Part shown: positions 43,305-52,601 of the stretch, piece after piece
Position numbering within the stretch: the first letter of the stretch is position 1
How the letters are laid out: each line of letters opens with the position of its first letter
DNA from: an uncultured Bacilli bacterium
GTDB taxonomy: Bacteria > Bacillota_I > Bacilli_A > RF39 > UBA660
NCBI GenBank assembly: GCA_934176955.1
Contig: CAKPOS010000002.1
Coordinates: 62,001-126,000, forward strand
Reading direction: 5' to 3'
Length of the DNA stretch: 64,000 nt
The notes under the pieces: generated by a model
The model's input: only the letters and a program-made list of their open reading frames with translations
What the model was told of the DNA's origin: nothing
Databases searched by the model: none
Translations under genes and position numbers: made by a program

Positions 43305-44546
43305 TTATTCACTTTTTCCTAAAGTAAGTTTAGTTTTTTGTTCTTTTCCATCTCTTATATAAGTTACTTCAACGGAATCATTTGGAGAATGTTTGTATAA
43401 CTCATATCTAAATTCTGCTAATGATTTTGTATCTTTTCCAGCTAATTTTGTGATGATGTCACCTTTCTTTATTCCCGCTTTATCTGCTGGTGAGTTGCTT
43501 TCTACTTTAACAACTGCAACACCATTATTAACATTTTCAGGAACCATAATTCCTGATTGCCATAAGTAATAACTGTTACTTAAATCTAACATCGATATTC
43601 CAATGTATGGTCTTGATACTTTTCCATCTTTTTCTAGGACTTCTGCTACTTTTAAAGCATCTTCAATTGGAATTGCAAATCCCATCCCTTCAACAGTGTC
43701 ATCAACTAATTTCATATTGGTAATACCAATGACTTCTCCATTTGTATTGCATAGAGGGCCGCCACTGTTTCCTGGATTAATAGCAGCATCTGTTTGTAAA
43801 ACTTGCATGTAATAATCAGAAGTTTGTGAATTACTTAGAGCAACTTCGACTAGTCTATCTTTTGCACTTAATATTCCTTTTGTAACTGTTCCAGCATAAT
43901 CTGAGCCTTCTGGAGAACCTACAGTAAAGACAGTATCTCCTACTGTGGATTTATCAGATGCTCCTGTTGTTGCAGCGACAATTTTATCAGAATCTTTTAC
44001 ACTTAACACGGCAATATCAGAATAAGTATCACTACCTACAGTTGTTGCTTCTAATTCATCCCCATTTTGGAATAATACTTTTACTGTTTTTCCTCCTGAT
44101 ATAACATGATTATTGGTCATTAAGTAAGCTTTCCCATTTGCTTTTTTATAAACAAATCCTGTTCCTGTTGATGCTAGTTGATTATTATTATATACTTCAA
44201 CAACAACTACTGCATCATATACTTTTGATACGGCATCAGAAATACTATTGGTTTCTGTTAATTTTGCGGTCGATGTTGTTATTCCATTTGTCGTTGTTGA
44301 GGTATTTGGTCTTGTCGATATCATTAAATAAGCACCTAATCCTCCACTAATTAGGGATAAAACAATACATAAGCCAATGACAACTGGTATACTTACTTGA
44401 TTATTATTTTTTATATTTTGTTGATTAGAAGAGGAATAAGATGAATAAGTATTTTCTCGTACAGTATCATTCTTATTTGTCTCTTCAGGTGTTACATCAA
44501 TAATGATTTCTTTTTCATTTCTTAACTTTCTTGGTTTTATTCGCAT
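43305..44546 (-). CDS. htrA: HtrA/DegP-type membrane-anchored serine protease
   Basis: 413 aa from ATG 44546 (MRIKPRKL, AAGGAGAG upstream; an in-frame ATG six codons earlier lacks a site). A cytoplasmic basic tail, one membrane segment (about 50-72), a Thr/Ser linker, then a trypsin-like protease: His in MTNNHVISGG, Asp in SDTYSDIAVL, Ser in NPGNSGGPLC. A C-terminal PDZ domain has NGVAVVKVESNSPADKAGIKKGDIITK. It degrades or refolds damaged exported proteins at the membrane. In B. subtilis such genes are CssRS-controlled; no such operator can be seen here. Confidence 0.95.
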   Translation of the reverse strand: MRIKPRKLRNEKEIIIDVTPEETNKNDTVRENTYSSYSSSNQQNIKNNNQVSIPVVIGLCIVLSLISGGLGAYLMISTRPNTSTTTNGITTSTAKLTETNSISDAVSKVYDAVVVVEVYNNNQLASTGTGFVYKKANGKAYLMTNNHVISGGKTVKVLFQNGDELEATTVGSDTYSDIAVLSVKDSDKIVAATTGASDKSTVGDTVFTVGSPEGSDYAGTVTKGILSAKDRLVEVALSNSQTSDYYMQVLQTDAAINPGNSGGPLCNTNGEVIGITNMKLVDDTVEGMGFAIPIEDALKVAEVLEKDGKVSRPYIGISMLDLSNSYYLWQSGIMVPENVNNGVAVVKVESNSPADKAGIKKGDIITKLAGKDTKSLAEFRYELYKHSPNDSVEVTYIRDGKEQKTKLTLGKSE

Positions 44547-44615
44547 AAACTCTCCTTCTTTCATTTAAAATTATATGGAGCAATTATGATTAAAATATCT
44601 AAGAATTATGTGATA

Positions 44616-45269
44616 TTAAGGGAAAACTTTATATTTATTTAATAGTTTTGTTGTAATAAGTAAATAGATTATTGAGATAGAATATCCTGTTAAGACATCA
44701 CTTAAGTAGTGAACTCCTAGATAAATTCGACTTACTCCTATTAATATAATTATAGCAATATTTAGGGTAATTAACAAGATTTTTAAGTACTTATTTTTTA
44801 CTAATCTTTTGGTAATATAGATAAGTAGACCATAAAAAGCAAGAGATACCATTGCATGCCCCGAAGGAAAACTATATCCTGACATTTCAATTAAGCGATA
44901 TCCATTTGGTCTTTCTCTTCTAAAGATAAATTTAAGTATTTGATTAATTATAGTTATTCCTGCTAAATTTAGGATAATTCCTAGAGATAATTTTTTGTTT
45001 TTTATTAGTTTTGTACAAAAGAAGATAGAAATAATTGCGATTACGAACATGACTTCTGGATTACTTAATTTAGTTGCTAATTTCATGAATGTGGTTAATT
45101 TATCATTTCTTAGTTTTTCTATGAATAAGTGATAAGCTAATTTATCGATATATAATTCTCTTCCTGCTATTACTTTTGCTGTAATTAAAAGAATAATGAG
45201 CAAAAATGGAATAGAGATATAAATGATATATCTATTATTTTTAATTTTGGTTTTTATTTTTTCTTTCAT
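44616..45269 (-). CDS. PAP2-family membrane phosphatase
   Basis: 217 aa with six membrane segments. The three-part PAP2 active site is complete: KFIFRRERPNG (motif 1), SFPSGHAMVS (motif 2, His) and SRIYLGVHYLSDVLTG (motif 3, nucleophile His). It probably dephosphorylates undecaprenyl pyrophosphate or phosphatidate at the outer face of the membrane. AAGGTG lies before the start, and an extended -10 at 45295. Confidence 0.9.
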   Translation of the reverse strand: MKEKIKTKIKNNRYIIYISIPFLLIILLITAKVIAGRELYIDKLAYHLFIEKLRNDKLTTFMKLATKLSNPEVMFVIAIISIFFCTKLIKNKKLSLGIILNLAGITIINQILKFIFRRERPNGYRLIEMSGYSFPSGHAMVSLAFYGLLIYITKRLVKNKYLKILLITLNIAIIILIGVSRIYLGVHYLSDVLTGYSISIIYLLITTKLLNKYKVFP

Positions 45270-45294
45270 CTTACACCTTACTTCCTATCTTAAT

Positions 45295-45300
45295 ATTATA
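45295..45300 (-). promoter_or_regulatory. Extended -10 promoter of the PAP2 gene
   Basis: The minus strand reads TGTGCTATAATATT (TG-C-TATAAT). Confidence 0.5.
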
Positions 45301-45356
45301 GCACAAGTTCATTTATTTAGAATCTTTTTTTAACGTGAAAAAGGGTTAAGATTTTC

Positions 45357-46151
45357 TTAACCTAAAGCAACATCTAATACCATCATTAGAACAAAACCTG
45401 AAATAAGTCCTAATGTAGATAAGTTTTTATTTTCAGAAATAGATTCTGGTAATAGTTCACGAGATGCAACCGTTATCATTGCTCCTGCTGCAAAAGATAA
45501 GAGAATGGGTAAGATACTTCTTACTGCTAAAACAAGTATAACACCAATTACTGCAGATATGGGTTCTACTAGAGCTGAAGCCTGACCGATGAAGAAACTT
45601 TTCTTTCTCGAAAATCCTTCTTTTCTAAGAGGAAGTGAGACTGCTGCTCCTTCGGGAAAGTTTTGAATACCAATACCAACTGCTAACATGATAGCACCAA
45701 TTAAAGTCATTCCTGATACACCACTAGAGATTCCTCCAAAGGCAACCCCAATGGACATTCCTTCTGGAATATTATGAAGAGTAATAGCAGATACTAATAA
45801 AATACTTCTTTTTAATGAATCTTTTTTTATACTATTTTTATCACTTAAAGTCTTGTCTAAGAATTTGTCAGATAAGAGAACAAATAATCCTCCAAGTATA
45901 AATCCTAATGCTGGTAGTCCCCATGCTATATATCCTAATTCTTCTGATAACTCTATTGAAGGAAGTAATAAAGACCAGAAAGAAGCTGCTATCATTACCC
46001 CAGCACTAAAACCTAGTATGGTATTTAAGGCTTTTTTGTTTACTTCTTTGAAGAAACAAACAACTAAAGCACCTAAAAGTGTTATTCCCCAAGTAAAAGT
46101 TGTTGCGATTAATGCTTGTAAAATAGGATTTAAATCTCTAAACCAAATCAA
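45357..46151 (-). CDS. ZIP-family metal transporter
   Basis: 264 aa with eight predicted membrane helices. Metal-binding helices 4 and 5 carry HNIPEGMSIG and QNFPEGAAVS. The long cytoplasmic loop (KFLDKTLSDKNSIKKDSLKR) lacks the usual His cluster. It resembles the GufA/ZIP11 branch (ZupT-like), which takes up zinc or other divalent ions. The start is TTG 46151 with GAGGTG eight bases upstream; no better ATG is near. Confidence 0.9.
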   Translation of the reverse strand: MIWFRDLNPILQALIATTFTWGITLLGALVVCFFKEVNKKALNTILGFSAGVMIAASFWSLLLPSIELSEELGYIAWGLPALGFILGGLFVLLSDKFLDKTLSDKNSIKKDSLKRSILLVSAITLHNIPEGMSIGVAFGGISSGVSGMTLIGAIMLAVGIGIQNFPEGAAVSLPLRKEGFSRKKSFFIGQASALVEPISAVIGVILVLAVRSILPILLSFAAGAMITVASRELLPESISENKNLSTLGLISGFVLMMVLDVALG

Positions 46152-46210
46152 TTTTATTCACCTCTATAAATATAGTATGAAAAAACTAAAAAGAAGTGCT
46201 TTTCTTGTGT

Positions 46211-46216
46211 TATAAT
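46211..46216 (+). promoter_or_regulatory. Extended -10 promoter of the 46243 surface gene
   Basis: TTGTGTTATAATG (TG-T-TATAAT), 26 bp before the ATG. Confidence 0.55.
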
Positions 46217-46242
46217 GATATTAATAAGATGATGGAGGAGAA

Positions 46243-47766
46243 ATGAGAAAAAGGGAAAAAAATGGTTTTAGAAATTATCGTTTTATTTATATTAGTTTAA
46301 TTATCTTAGCTGTTCTACTTTTAAGTGTTGGTTTTTCTGCCTTTCAAAATAATTTATCTATAGATGATACTAAAGCTATTGTAAGAATTGATAAAGATAT
46401 TAGAATAATGGGTGTTAGCATCGATAGTGTAAATGATGCTGATAGTAGTTATGAAGAATATAATGCATATAATATTCATTCTAAAGTTAATTTAAGGAAT
46501 GCTAATTCTTATGTAATTTATAATATTGATGTTTATAATTTAGGAAATGTTTTAATGGGAGTTAAAAATATTAGTATAAATTATGATAATTTAAAGTTTG
46601 AAGTGCTTAATTATGATTTAAAGTCTAAATTATGTGATGATGAAGGGAAATGTAGTTTAGGTAGTAAAAAAGAAGTGAAAATTAAAGTTTCTTATCAGGA
46701 TAATGGTTATAATTCTTCTAATACTTCTTATGATCTTCGATTAGACTTTCTTTTTGGAAGAATCTATTCTATTAGTTATTACGATATTGATTCTACTAAT
46801 CTTCCTCATGAAATAATGGAAGGAGAAGAACTAAATATAACAATTTCTAATCATATTGATTATTTTTTAAATGTATTTATGAATAATAAGCGATTATCTA
46901 ACGAAAGCGATTATCAATATAAAAATGATATTTTAATACTTCCTAATGTTAATGGAGATATTCGTCTTTATTTTAAGATGCCAATATGTCAAAGGGCAAC
47001 TATCCTTCATACTGAAGAATGTAAGGGTAACTATTGCTCTGGTATGGGTTATAAAGTTGATGGTAGTATGGGAACTAAAACAATAACTTATGGTTCTTTG
47101 GGAACTGCAGGAAATTTGATATCAGGAGATGCTTTTGATTGTGATGTGAATGGTGACGGAAATTATGATGCAGAAACAGAAAGATTTTATTATGTTACTG
47201 ATATGGAAAATAATAGTAATGTAGCCGTTTTAATTTATTATAATAATGTTAGTGGGGGAATGCCAAATAATGAGAAGTATTATCCATATGATAGTTCAAA
47301 AGAAAATTGGCATGGACCTAGAACTGCTATGGAGCAACTTCCTACTACTAGTCAATGGAGTAATGTTAGTTTATTTAATGCAGAAAGAAAATTAATTAAT
47401 GAATATGGTACTACTAGTACAAAAGATGGTCATACCTTTCCTGAAGTACTTAGTTATTCTAAATATGCTGCTCGTCTTTTGACTATTGCCGAAGTGAAGA
47501 AGCTTGTTAATTTTTATATTCCAACTTGGAAAAATGGAGAATTAGATAATCATATTTATCTTGTTGAAAATACTAATTTTTCAAAGAAAGATAATTCTAA
47601 ATTTGATGGATATTGGTTAGAAACACCTAGAAATACGATATCAAATCATGGTTGGATAATTTATGCTACGGCAAGACGTGTTCATAGTATAGAAGTACAA
47701 AGAACAGATGTTTTAGTTGGCGTTCGTCCAGTAATAGAAGTATATAAAAGAGATATTGCTTATTAA
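46243..47766 (+). CDS. Membrane-anchored or secreted surface protein with TasA-like N-terminus
   Basis: 507 aa. Basic N-terminus MRKREKNGFRNYRF, hydrophobic segment and LSVGFSAFQNNLSIDDTKAIVRIDKD, a pattern shared with TasA-like proteins of low-GC Firmicutes. A beta-rich middle is followed by a Cys-containing stretch (ICQRATILHTEECKGNYCSGMGYKVDG) and a calcium-loop-like DCDVNGDGNYDAETE (thrombospondin/dockerin-type Asp ladder). The C-terminal domain ends DVLVGVRPVIEVYK, as in a family of repeated gut-Firmicutes surface proteins related to FGE/lectin-like folds. Role in adhesion or matrix is inferred only. It is convergent with the ABC exporter, with a shared terminator between them. Confidence 0.7.
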   Translation: MRKREKNGFRNYRFIYISLIILAVLLLSVGFSAFQNNLSIDDTKAIVRIDKDIRIMGVSIDSVNDADSSYEEYNAYNIHSKVNLRNANSYVIYNIDVYNLGNVLMGVKNISINYDNLKFEVLNYDLKSKLCDDEGKCSLGSKKEVKIKVSYQDNGYNSSNTSYDLRLDFLFGRIYSISYYDIDSTNLPHEIMEGEELNITISNHIDYFLNVFMNNKRLSNESDYQYKNDILILPNVNGDIRLYFKMPICQRATILHTEECKGNYCSGMGYKVDGSMGTKTITYGSLGTAGNLISGDAFDCDVNGDGNYDAETERFYYVTDMENNSNVAVLIYYNNVSGGMPNNEKYYPYDSSKENWHGPRTAMEQLPTTSQWSNVSLFNAERKLINEYGTTSTKDGHTFPEVLSYSKYAARLLTIAEVKKLVNFYIPTWKNGELDNHIYLVENTNFSKKDNSKFDGYWLETPRNTISNHGWIIYATARRVHSIEVQRTDVLVGVRPVIEVYKRDIAY

Positions 47767-47772
47767 AATGAA

Positions 47773-47830
47773 AAAAATACTTATTTAGAAATACTCTTAA
47801 TTTAAGGATATTTCTTTTTAAGTATTTTAT
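47773..47830. terminator. Bidirectional terminator between surface gene and ABC exporter
   Basis: Long hairpin: outer arms AAAATACTTA/TAAGTATTTT and inner AGAAATA/TATTTCT, with T-runs on both strands. It overlaps the last codons of the exporter gene. Confidence 0.75.
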
Positions 47831-50205
47831 TTTTGAAATTGTGAATTATAAATATCTGCATAGAAACCATTTTTCTTGATTAGTTCGTTATGTTTTCCTT
47901 GCTCAACGATATTTCCGTCTTTCATGACTAGAATAAGGTCGGCGTTTTTGATGGTTGATAGACGATGAGCAATAATAAATGATGTTTTTCCTTCAGTTAG
48001 TTTATCCATAGCTTTTTGGACTAGCTCTTCTGTTCTTGTATCAACATTGGAAGTAGCTTCATCTAGAATTAGGAATGGAGAATTGCTTAACATTCCACGA
48101 GCAATGGTAATTAATTGTCTTTGTCCTGCGGATACGGAATCGTTATCACTAATTACTGTATCATAGCCATCTGATAGGGTATTAATAAAGTGACTAATTC
48201 CTACGGTATCACATACTTCTTCAACACGACCCATATTTACATTTTCACGATTATAAATAATATTTTCTTTAATGGTTCCATTGAATAACCAAGTATCTTG
48301 TAGCACCATAGTAAATAAGGAATGGACATTTTCTCTGGTTAAATCATTGATAGATACACCATCGATTTTGATATCTCCTCCATTGATTTCATAGAACTTC
48401 ATCAATAGATTGACCATTGTTGTTTTACCAGCTCCGGTAGGTCCTACGATTGCTACTTTTTGTCCTGGTTTTGCTACAGCACTAAAGTTATGAATAGTTG
48501 GTTTATCATTTCCATCATATTGGAAGACCACCTGATTGAATTCTATTTTTCCTTTTACTTTTTTTCTATCTAAAACTTTTGTTTTATTTTCTTCACTAGG
48601 CATTTCTTCTTCATCTAGGAATTCAAATACTCTTTCACTTGCAGCTGCTGTTGATTGTAGTGAGGTCATTGCTTGGGCAATTTGTGATAATGGAGAAGTG
48701 AATAGTCTTACATAAGCAATAAATGCTACGATTACTCCAAATGTTGTTAAATCATTCATGGTTAGTAGAGCACCTACAATACATACAGCTACATAACCAA
48801 AGTTTCCAATAAAGTTCATCATTGGAGGCATTAGCCCTGATAGGAATTGACTCTTTCTATTACATTCATATACTTTCTTATTTAATTCATCAAATTTTTG
48901 ATCTGATTCTTTTTTTCCATTATAGGCTTTTACGACATTTAATCCAGAATAGATTTCTTCAATATGGCTATTTAGGTTTCCTAATTCTACTTGTCTTGCA
49001 GTAAAGTATTTCTGAGATTTTCCTAAGATTAAAAACATAAAGACAAAGCCTAATAAACTAGAAACAATAGCCGTAATTGCCATAATCCAATTGGTTACAA
49101 ACATCATAATAATGGTACCTATAAATAGAGTTATTGCACTAACTAAAGTAGATAATGATTGGTTCATTGACTGAGCTATGGTATCTACATCATTAGTTAC
49201 TCTAGATAAGATATCTCCTGATTGATGGGCATCAAAGAATTTTAATGGTAATTTATTAATTTTCGTAGAGATATTGCTTCTTAGTTTTTTAGCAAATTTA
49301 TTAGCAACTATTGTCATAGAGATAGATTCTATATAACTAAATAAAGCACTTAGTAAATAAACTATTACTAAGAATAAAGCAATTCCTTTAATTTTATTCA
49401 TATTCATTGTTGGTTCGATTACTTTTTTGATATTCTTTGGTAATTTATCTAGTTTTGTATATAATTCTTTAGTGTTAGTTTTATTTCCTACTCCACTCAT
49501 TATTGTTAAAAATTTTGCTTGGTCACTGGAAGTTATGGTAGTACTCTTGATTTTAAAATCTTGGAAAAGTACTTTTTGAATACTTTCTGGGATTTCTAAA
49601 GTGGTACTTGTTTTATTTTCTTTATCCATCATTTGGGTAATACTTTTTAAGAAAGTGACTTTTTCAGGAGAGGTAATTTCTATTCCTTGATAAGTAGAAG
49701 TTTTCAAGATACAAGTTAAAACATCTTCTGGTAAGTTAGATAATTCTTTCATGATATCTTGTTGATTGGTCATGGTACCAATTTTTGTCATGCCATTTTG
49801 AAAAGCTATTTTAGATTCTTCTTTAATTGATGGAGAAGTTAAGATTTCTCTTGCTGTTTCTTCGGATAAATTTATTTGTAAGATTTGGGGTAATATTGCT
49901 TGTAAATTTTTTTCTGAAACTGATGCTGTTACTTTTTCTGTTATTTCTTTCATAACATCAGTTTTAATGACTAATCCTTTGGAGATTTCATCAGTTAAGT
50001 CTGATAATTTGTTTGGAGAAATAATAGAAAGAACGGAACTTAAAGCTGCTAAAATTAAAGCTACTAAGATTAGAGCATGAAAGCTTTTTAGTTCTTTAAA
50101 TAATCTAGAAATGGCACTTTTAAAGTTCTTGGCTTTTTCAGCTGGTGCTGGGCCCATACCTGGTCCGCGTTGTCTTCTTTTTGGTTGATTATTTTCATTA
50201 GGCAT
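47827..50205 (-). CDS. ABC exporter half-transporter with large extracellular loop (consensus-site subunit)
   Basis: 792 aa. Cytoplasmic Arg-rich head, TM1 (about 43-66), then an extracellular insertion of about 190 residues (70-265) before TM2, which is unusual for the class. TM2-6 follow. The nucleotide-binding domain from about 545 has Walker A GPTGAGKTT, signature VSAGQRQ, Walker B FLILDEATSNVD with the catalytic Glu, and switch His AHRLST. Its Walker B is intact while the partner's is not, so it supplies the catalytic residues of the functional ATP site in a BmrCD/TM287-288-like heterodimer. The signature VSAGQ deviates from LSGGQ. It overlaps the 50198 gene by 8 bp. A multidrug or peptide substrate is likely. 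Confidence 0.9.
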   Translation of the reverse strand: MPNENNQPKRRQRGPGMGPAPAEKAKNFKSAISRLFKELKSFHALILVALILAALSSVLSIISPNKLSDLTDEISKGLVIKTDVMKEITEKVTASVSEKNLQAILPQILQINLSEETAREILTSPSIKEESKIAFQNGMTKIGTMTNQQDIMKELSNLPEDVLTCILKTSTYQGIEITSPEKVTFLKSITQMMDKENKTSTTLEIPESIQKVLFQDFKIKSTTITSSDQAKFLTIMSGVGNKTNTKELYTKLDKLPKNIKKVIEPTMNMNKIKGIALFLVIVYLLSALFSYIESISMTIVANKFAKKLRSNISTKINKLPLKFFDAHQSGDILSRVTNDVDTIAQSMNQSLSTLVSAITLFIGTIIMMFVTNWIMAITAIVSSLLGFVFMFLILGKSQKYFTARQVELGNLNSHIEEIYSGLNVVKAYNGKKESDQKFDELNKKVYECNRKSQFLSGLMPPMMNFIGNFGYVAVCIVGALLTMNDLTTFGVIVAFIAYVRLFTSPLSQIAQAMTSLQSTAAASERVFEFLDEEEMPSEENKTKVLDRKKVKGKIEFNQVVFQYDGNDKPTIHNFSAVAKPGQKVAIVGPTGAGKTTMVNLLMKFYEINGGDIKIDGVSINDLTRENVHSLFTMVLQDTWLFNGTIKENIIYNRENVNMGRVEEVCDTVGISHFINTLSDGYDTVISDNDSVSAGQRQLITIARGMLSNSPFLILDEATSNVDTRTEELVQKAMDKLTEGKTSFIIAHRLSTIKNADLILVMKDGNIVEQGKHNELIKKNGFYADIYNSQFQK

Positions 50206-51961
50206 TTTCTAATTCCTCCTTTGATAATTGTGATAATGCAATTTGTTTATATACTTTACATGATTTTAATAATTCTTTATGTGTTCCCATTCCTACACAT
50301 TTTCCGTTGTCTAGAACGATAATTTTATCGGCATTCATAATGGTACCTATTCTTTGAGCAACAATTAAACTTGTCGATGTTTTGGTATGTTCTTTTAAGG
50401 CTTTTCTTAGCGTTGCATCAGTTTTATAGTCTAGTGCAGAGAAACTATCATCAAAGATATAAATTTCAGGATCTCTAGCAATAGCTCTAGCGATTGCTAA
50501 TCTTTGTTTTTGTCCACCAGATACATTGGTTCCTCCACTGGCAATATGAGTATCATATTTATTATCCATTTTTTCAACAAATTCTTTTCCTTGAGCAACT
50601 TCAATGGCTTTTTTAATTTGTTTTTCTGTTACTTCTGGTTTCCCATTTTCACCGTAAGCAATATTAGTATTTACCGTTCCATCAAACATGACTGCTTTTT
50701 GAGGAACATAACCAATTTTGTTGTGTAAGAATTCTTGAGTGTATTCTTTAACATTAATTCCATCTACCAAAACTTCTCCTTCAGTAGCGTCATAAAATCT
50801 TGGTACTAGATTAATTAAAGTTGATTTGCCACTTCCTGTTGAACCAATGAAAGCAATTGTCTGGCCTTCTTCTGCTTTAAAAGAGATATTTCTTAATAAG
50901 TATTCTTTGGCATCAGGATATTTGAAGGAAACATTTTTGAATTCAACAGTACCTTTTTCTTTTGTCGTCTCCTTGTCAATACTGCCATCTTTGATGCTCT
51001 CTTCTGTATCTAGTACTTCATTAATACGATTTGCAGAAACGCTAGCACGGGGTACCATCATGAAAATCATAGCCAACATAAGGAAGGACATGATGATTTG
51101 CATAGCATAAGTACTGAACACGACCATATCTCCAAACATTGTTAATTTGTTGGATAAAACTGTTTCTTTGATTAAAGAAGCTCCAACGAAATAAATACTT
51201 AATGTTAAAAAGTACATTACTAGATACATAATAGGAGACAAAATTGCAAATGTCTTTTGATTGAATAGTTGTTGATTGGTTAGACTATTATTAACACTCT
51301 CAAATTTATCTTCTTGATACTTTTCTGCATTAAACGCTCTAACAACACGAATTCCTGTTAGATTTTCTCTTGTTACATTATTTAAATTGTCAGTTAATTT
51401 TTGAACAATTTTAAATTTTGGTAGGACAATAATCATAATGATTCCTATTGTTGTTAGAAGAACGGCTACTGCAATAGCAGTGATAATACTCCATTCTGTA
51501 CTTTTATTTAAGATTTTGGTAATTGCCCAAATAGCTGTAATAGGTGCTTTTATCATTAATTGTAATCCCATTGCGATTAACATTTGGACTTGTGTAATAT
51601 CATTGGTTGTTCTAGTAATTAAGCTGCTTGTTGAAAATTGCTTTACTTCATGCATAGATAAATTTTCAACTTTGTTAAATATTTTTTTTCTAACTTTCAT
51701 GGAGAAGGTTGCTGAAATATTTGAGATTAAATATCCAACAATAATTGACGATAGAAGGCTTCCAAAAGCACAGGCTAACATATAGCCACCGTTTATTAAA
51801 ATATCTTTCATCTCACTGTCTTCACTTTGGACTAAGATTGTAATTTCTGACATATAATCAGGCATTTTTAGTTCTAGCCAAACTTGACTTACAATTAGAG
51901 CAAAGCTAATGATAATGAAAAGCCATTGCTTTTTACTAATATTTTTTAATAGTTTAAACAT
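50198..51961 (-). CDS. ABC exporter half-transporter (degenerate-site subunit)
   Basis: 587 aa, six membrane segments (1-320) and one nucleotide-binding domain. Walker A GSTGSGKST, signature VSGGQKQRLAIARA, Walker B IYIFDDSFSALD. The catalytic Glu is replaced by Asp, a known feature of the degenerate site in heterodimeric exporters such as BmrC, LmrC and TM287. The switch residue is Gln (AQRIGT) instead of His, also typical. It is coupled to the 792-aa partner and lies 41 bp downstream of the marR-type gene. Confidence 0.95.
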   Translation of the reverse strand: MFKLLKNISKKQWLFIIISFALIVSQVWLELKMPDYMSEITILVQSEDSEMKDILINGGYMLACAFGSLLSSIIVGYLISNISATFSMKVRKKIFNKVENLSMHEVKQFSTSSLITRTTNDITQVQMLIAMGLQLMIKAPITAIWAITKILNKSTEWSIITAIAVAVLLTTIGIIMIIVLPKFKIVQKLTDNLNNVTRENLTGIRVVRAFNAEKYQEDKFESVNNSLTNQQLFNQKTFAILSPIMYLVMYFLTLSIYFVGASLIKETVLSNKLTMFGDMVVFSTYAMQIIMSFLMLAMIFMMVPRASVSANRINEVLDTEESIKDGSIDKETTKEKGTVEFKNVSFKYPDAKEYLLRNISFKAEEGQTIAFIGSTGSGKSTLINLVPRFYDATEGEVLVDGINVKEYTQEFLHNKIGYVPQKAVMFDGTVNTNIAYGENGKPEVTEKQIKKAIEVAQGKEFVEKMDNKYDTHIASGGTNVSGGQKQRLAIARAIARDPEIYIFDDSFSALDYKTDATLRKALKEHTKTSTSLIVAQRIGTIMNADKIIVLDNGKCVGMGTHKELLKSCKVYKQIALSQLSKEELENA

Positions 51962-52002
51962 ATTCTTCTTCCTTTCTTTTCTATTTTTTGTAATATAAAG
52001 AG

Positions 52003-52446
52003 CTACATATTCATTATATTACTCTTTATTTTTTCAGTTACCTTAAAAAATATTTCTAGTTCTTCGTTTGAAATATTTTCTTTTAATTTTTCTTCAAATA
52101 ATTGACGTTGTTTTAACATTTTGTTGTAATATCCTTTACAAGATGATGTTAATACGATTTGTTTTTTTCTGGCATCCTTCTTGCTATCTACTCTTTTGAT
52201 TAAGCTATTTTTTTCCATTGTATTTAAAATGCCAGATGTTGTTGACCGACGTGATTCAATTAGTTTTTCAATATCATTTTGATAAATAATTTTTTCTTTA
52301 TTTTTAAAGAGATAGTGTAAAATTCTAAATTGAACTGGTGTCAATGTAAATGTCATTTTTAAATTTTTTGCTTTATTTATAATATGTCTGTTAATCATAT
52401 TGTCCATACATTTTATTTCTAATGCAATATTTTGTTTTGGATTCAT
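52003..52446 (-). CDS. MarR-family regulator of the ABC exporter
   Basis: 147-aa winged-helix protein: TPVQFRILHYLFKNKEKIIYQNDIEKLIESRRSTTSGILNTMEKNSLIKRVDSKKDARKKQIVLT contains the recognition helix and wing. First gene of the marR-ABC-ABC operon. A promoter at 52483-52512 is overlapped downstream by an imperfect palindrome, so it is probably an autorepressor released by exporter substrates. Confidence 0.9.
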   Translation of the reverse strand: MNPKQNIALEIKCMDNMINRHIINKAKNLKMTFTLTPVQFRILHYLFKNKEKIIYQNDIEKLIESRRSTTSGILNTMEKNSLIKRVDSKKDARKKQIVLTSSCKGYYNKMLKQRQLFEEKLKENISNEELEIFFKVTEKIKSNIMNM

Positions 52447-52461
52447 TTTCCACCTCTTTTT

Positions 52462-52475
52462 GTAAGGTAACTAAC
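52462..52475. promoter_or_regulatory. Candidate MarR operator
   Basis: GTAAGGTAACTAAC, an imperfect palindrome (five of seven pairs) just downstream of the -10 box of the marR promoter. Confidence 0.4.
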
Positions 52476-52482
52476 ATTAATG

Positions 52483-52512
52483 ATTATACAAAAGATGATG
52501 ATTTTTTGTCAA
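52483..52512 (-). promoter_or_regulatory. Promoter of the marR-ABC operon
   Basis: -35 TTGACA (52507-52512), 18-bp spacer, -10 TATAAT (52483-52488). Confidence 0.8.
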
Positions 52513-52544
52513 TAGAAATAGCTAAATATGGGAAATTATGGTAT

Positions 52545-52573
52545 TAAAAAAACTGTATCTTCTTTTGATACAA
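52545..52573 (-). terminator. Terminator of the 52602 gene
   Basis: Minus strand: TTGTATC-AAAAGAA-GATACAG followed by seven T. Confidence 0.75.
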
Positions 52574-52601
52574 TTTTGTATAAGTATTTTAAGTTTTAAA
52601 T

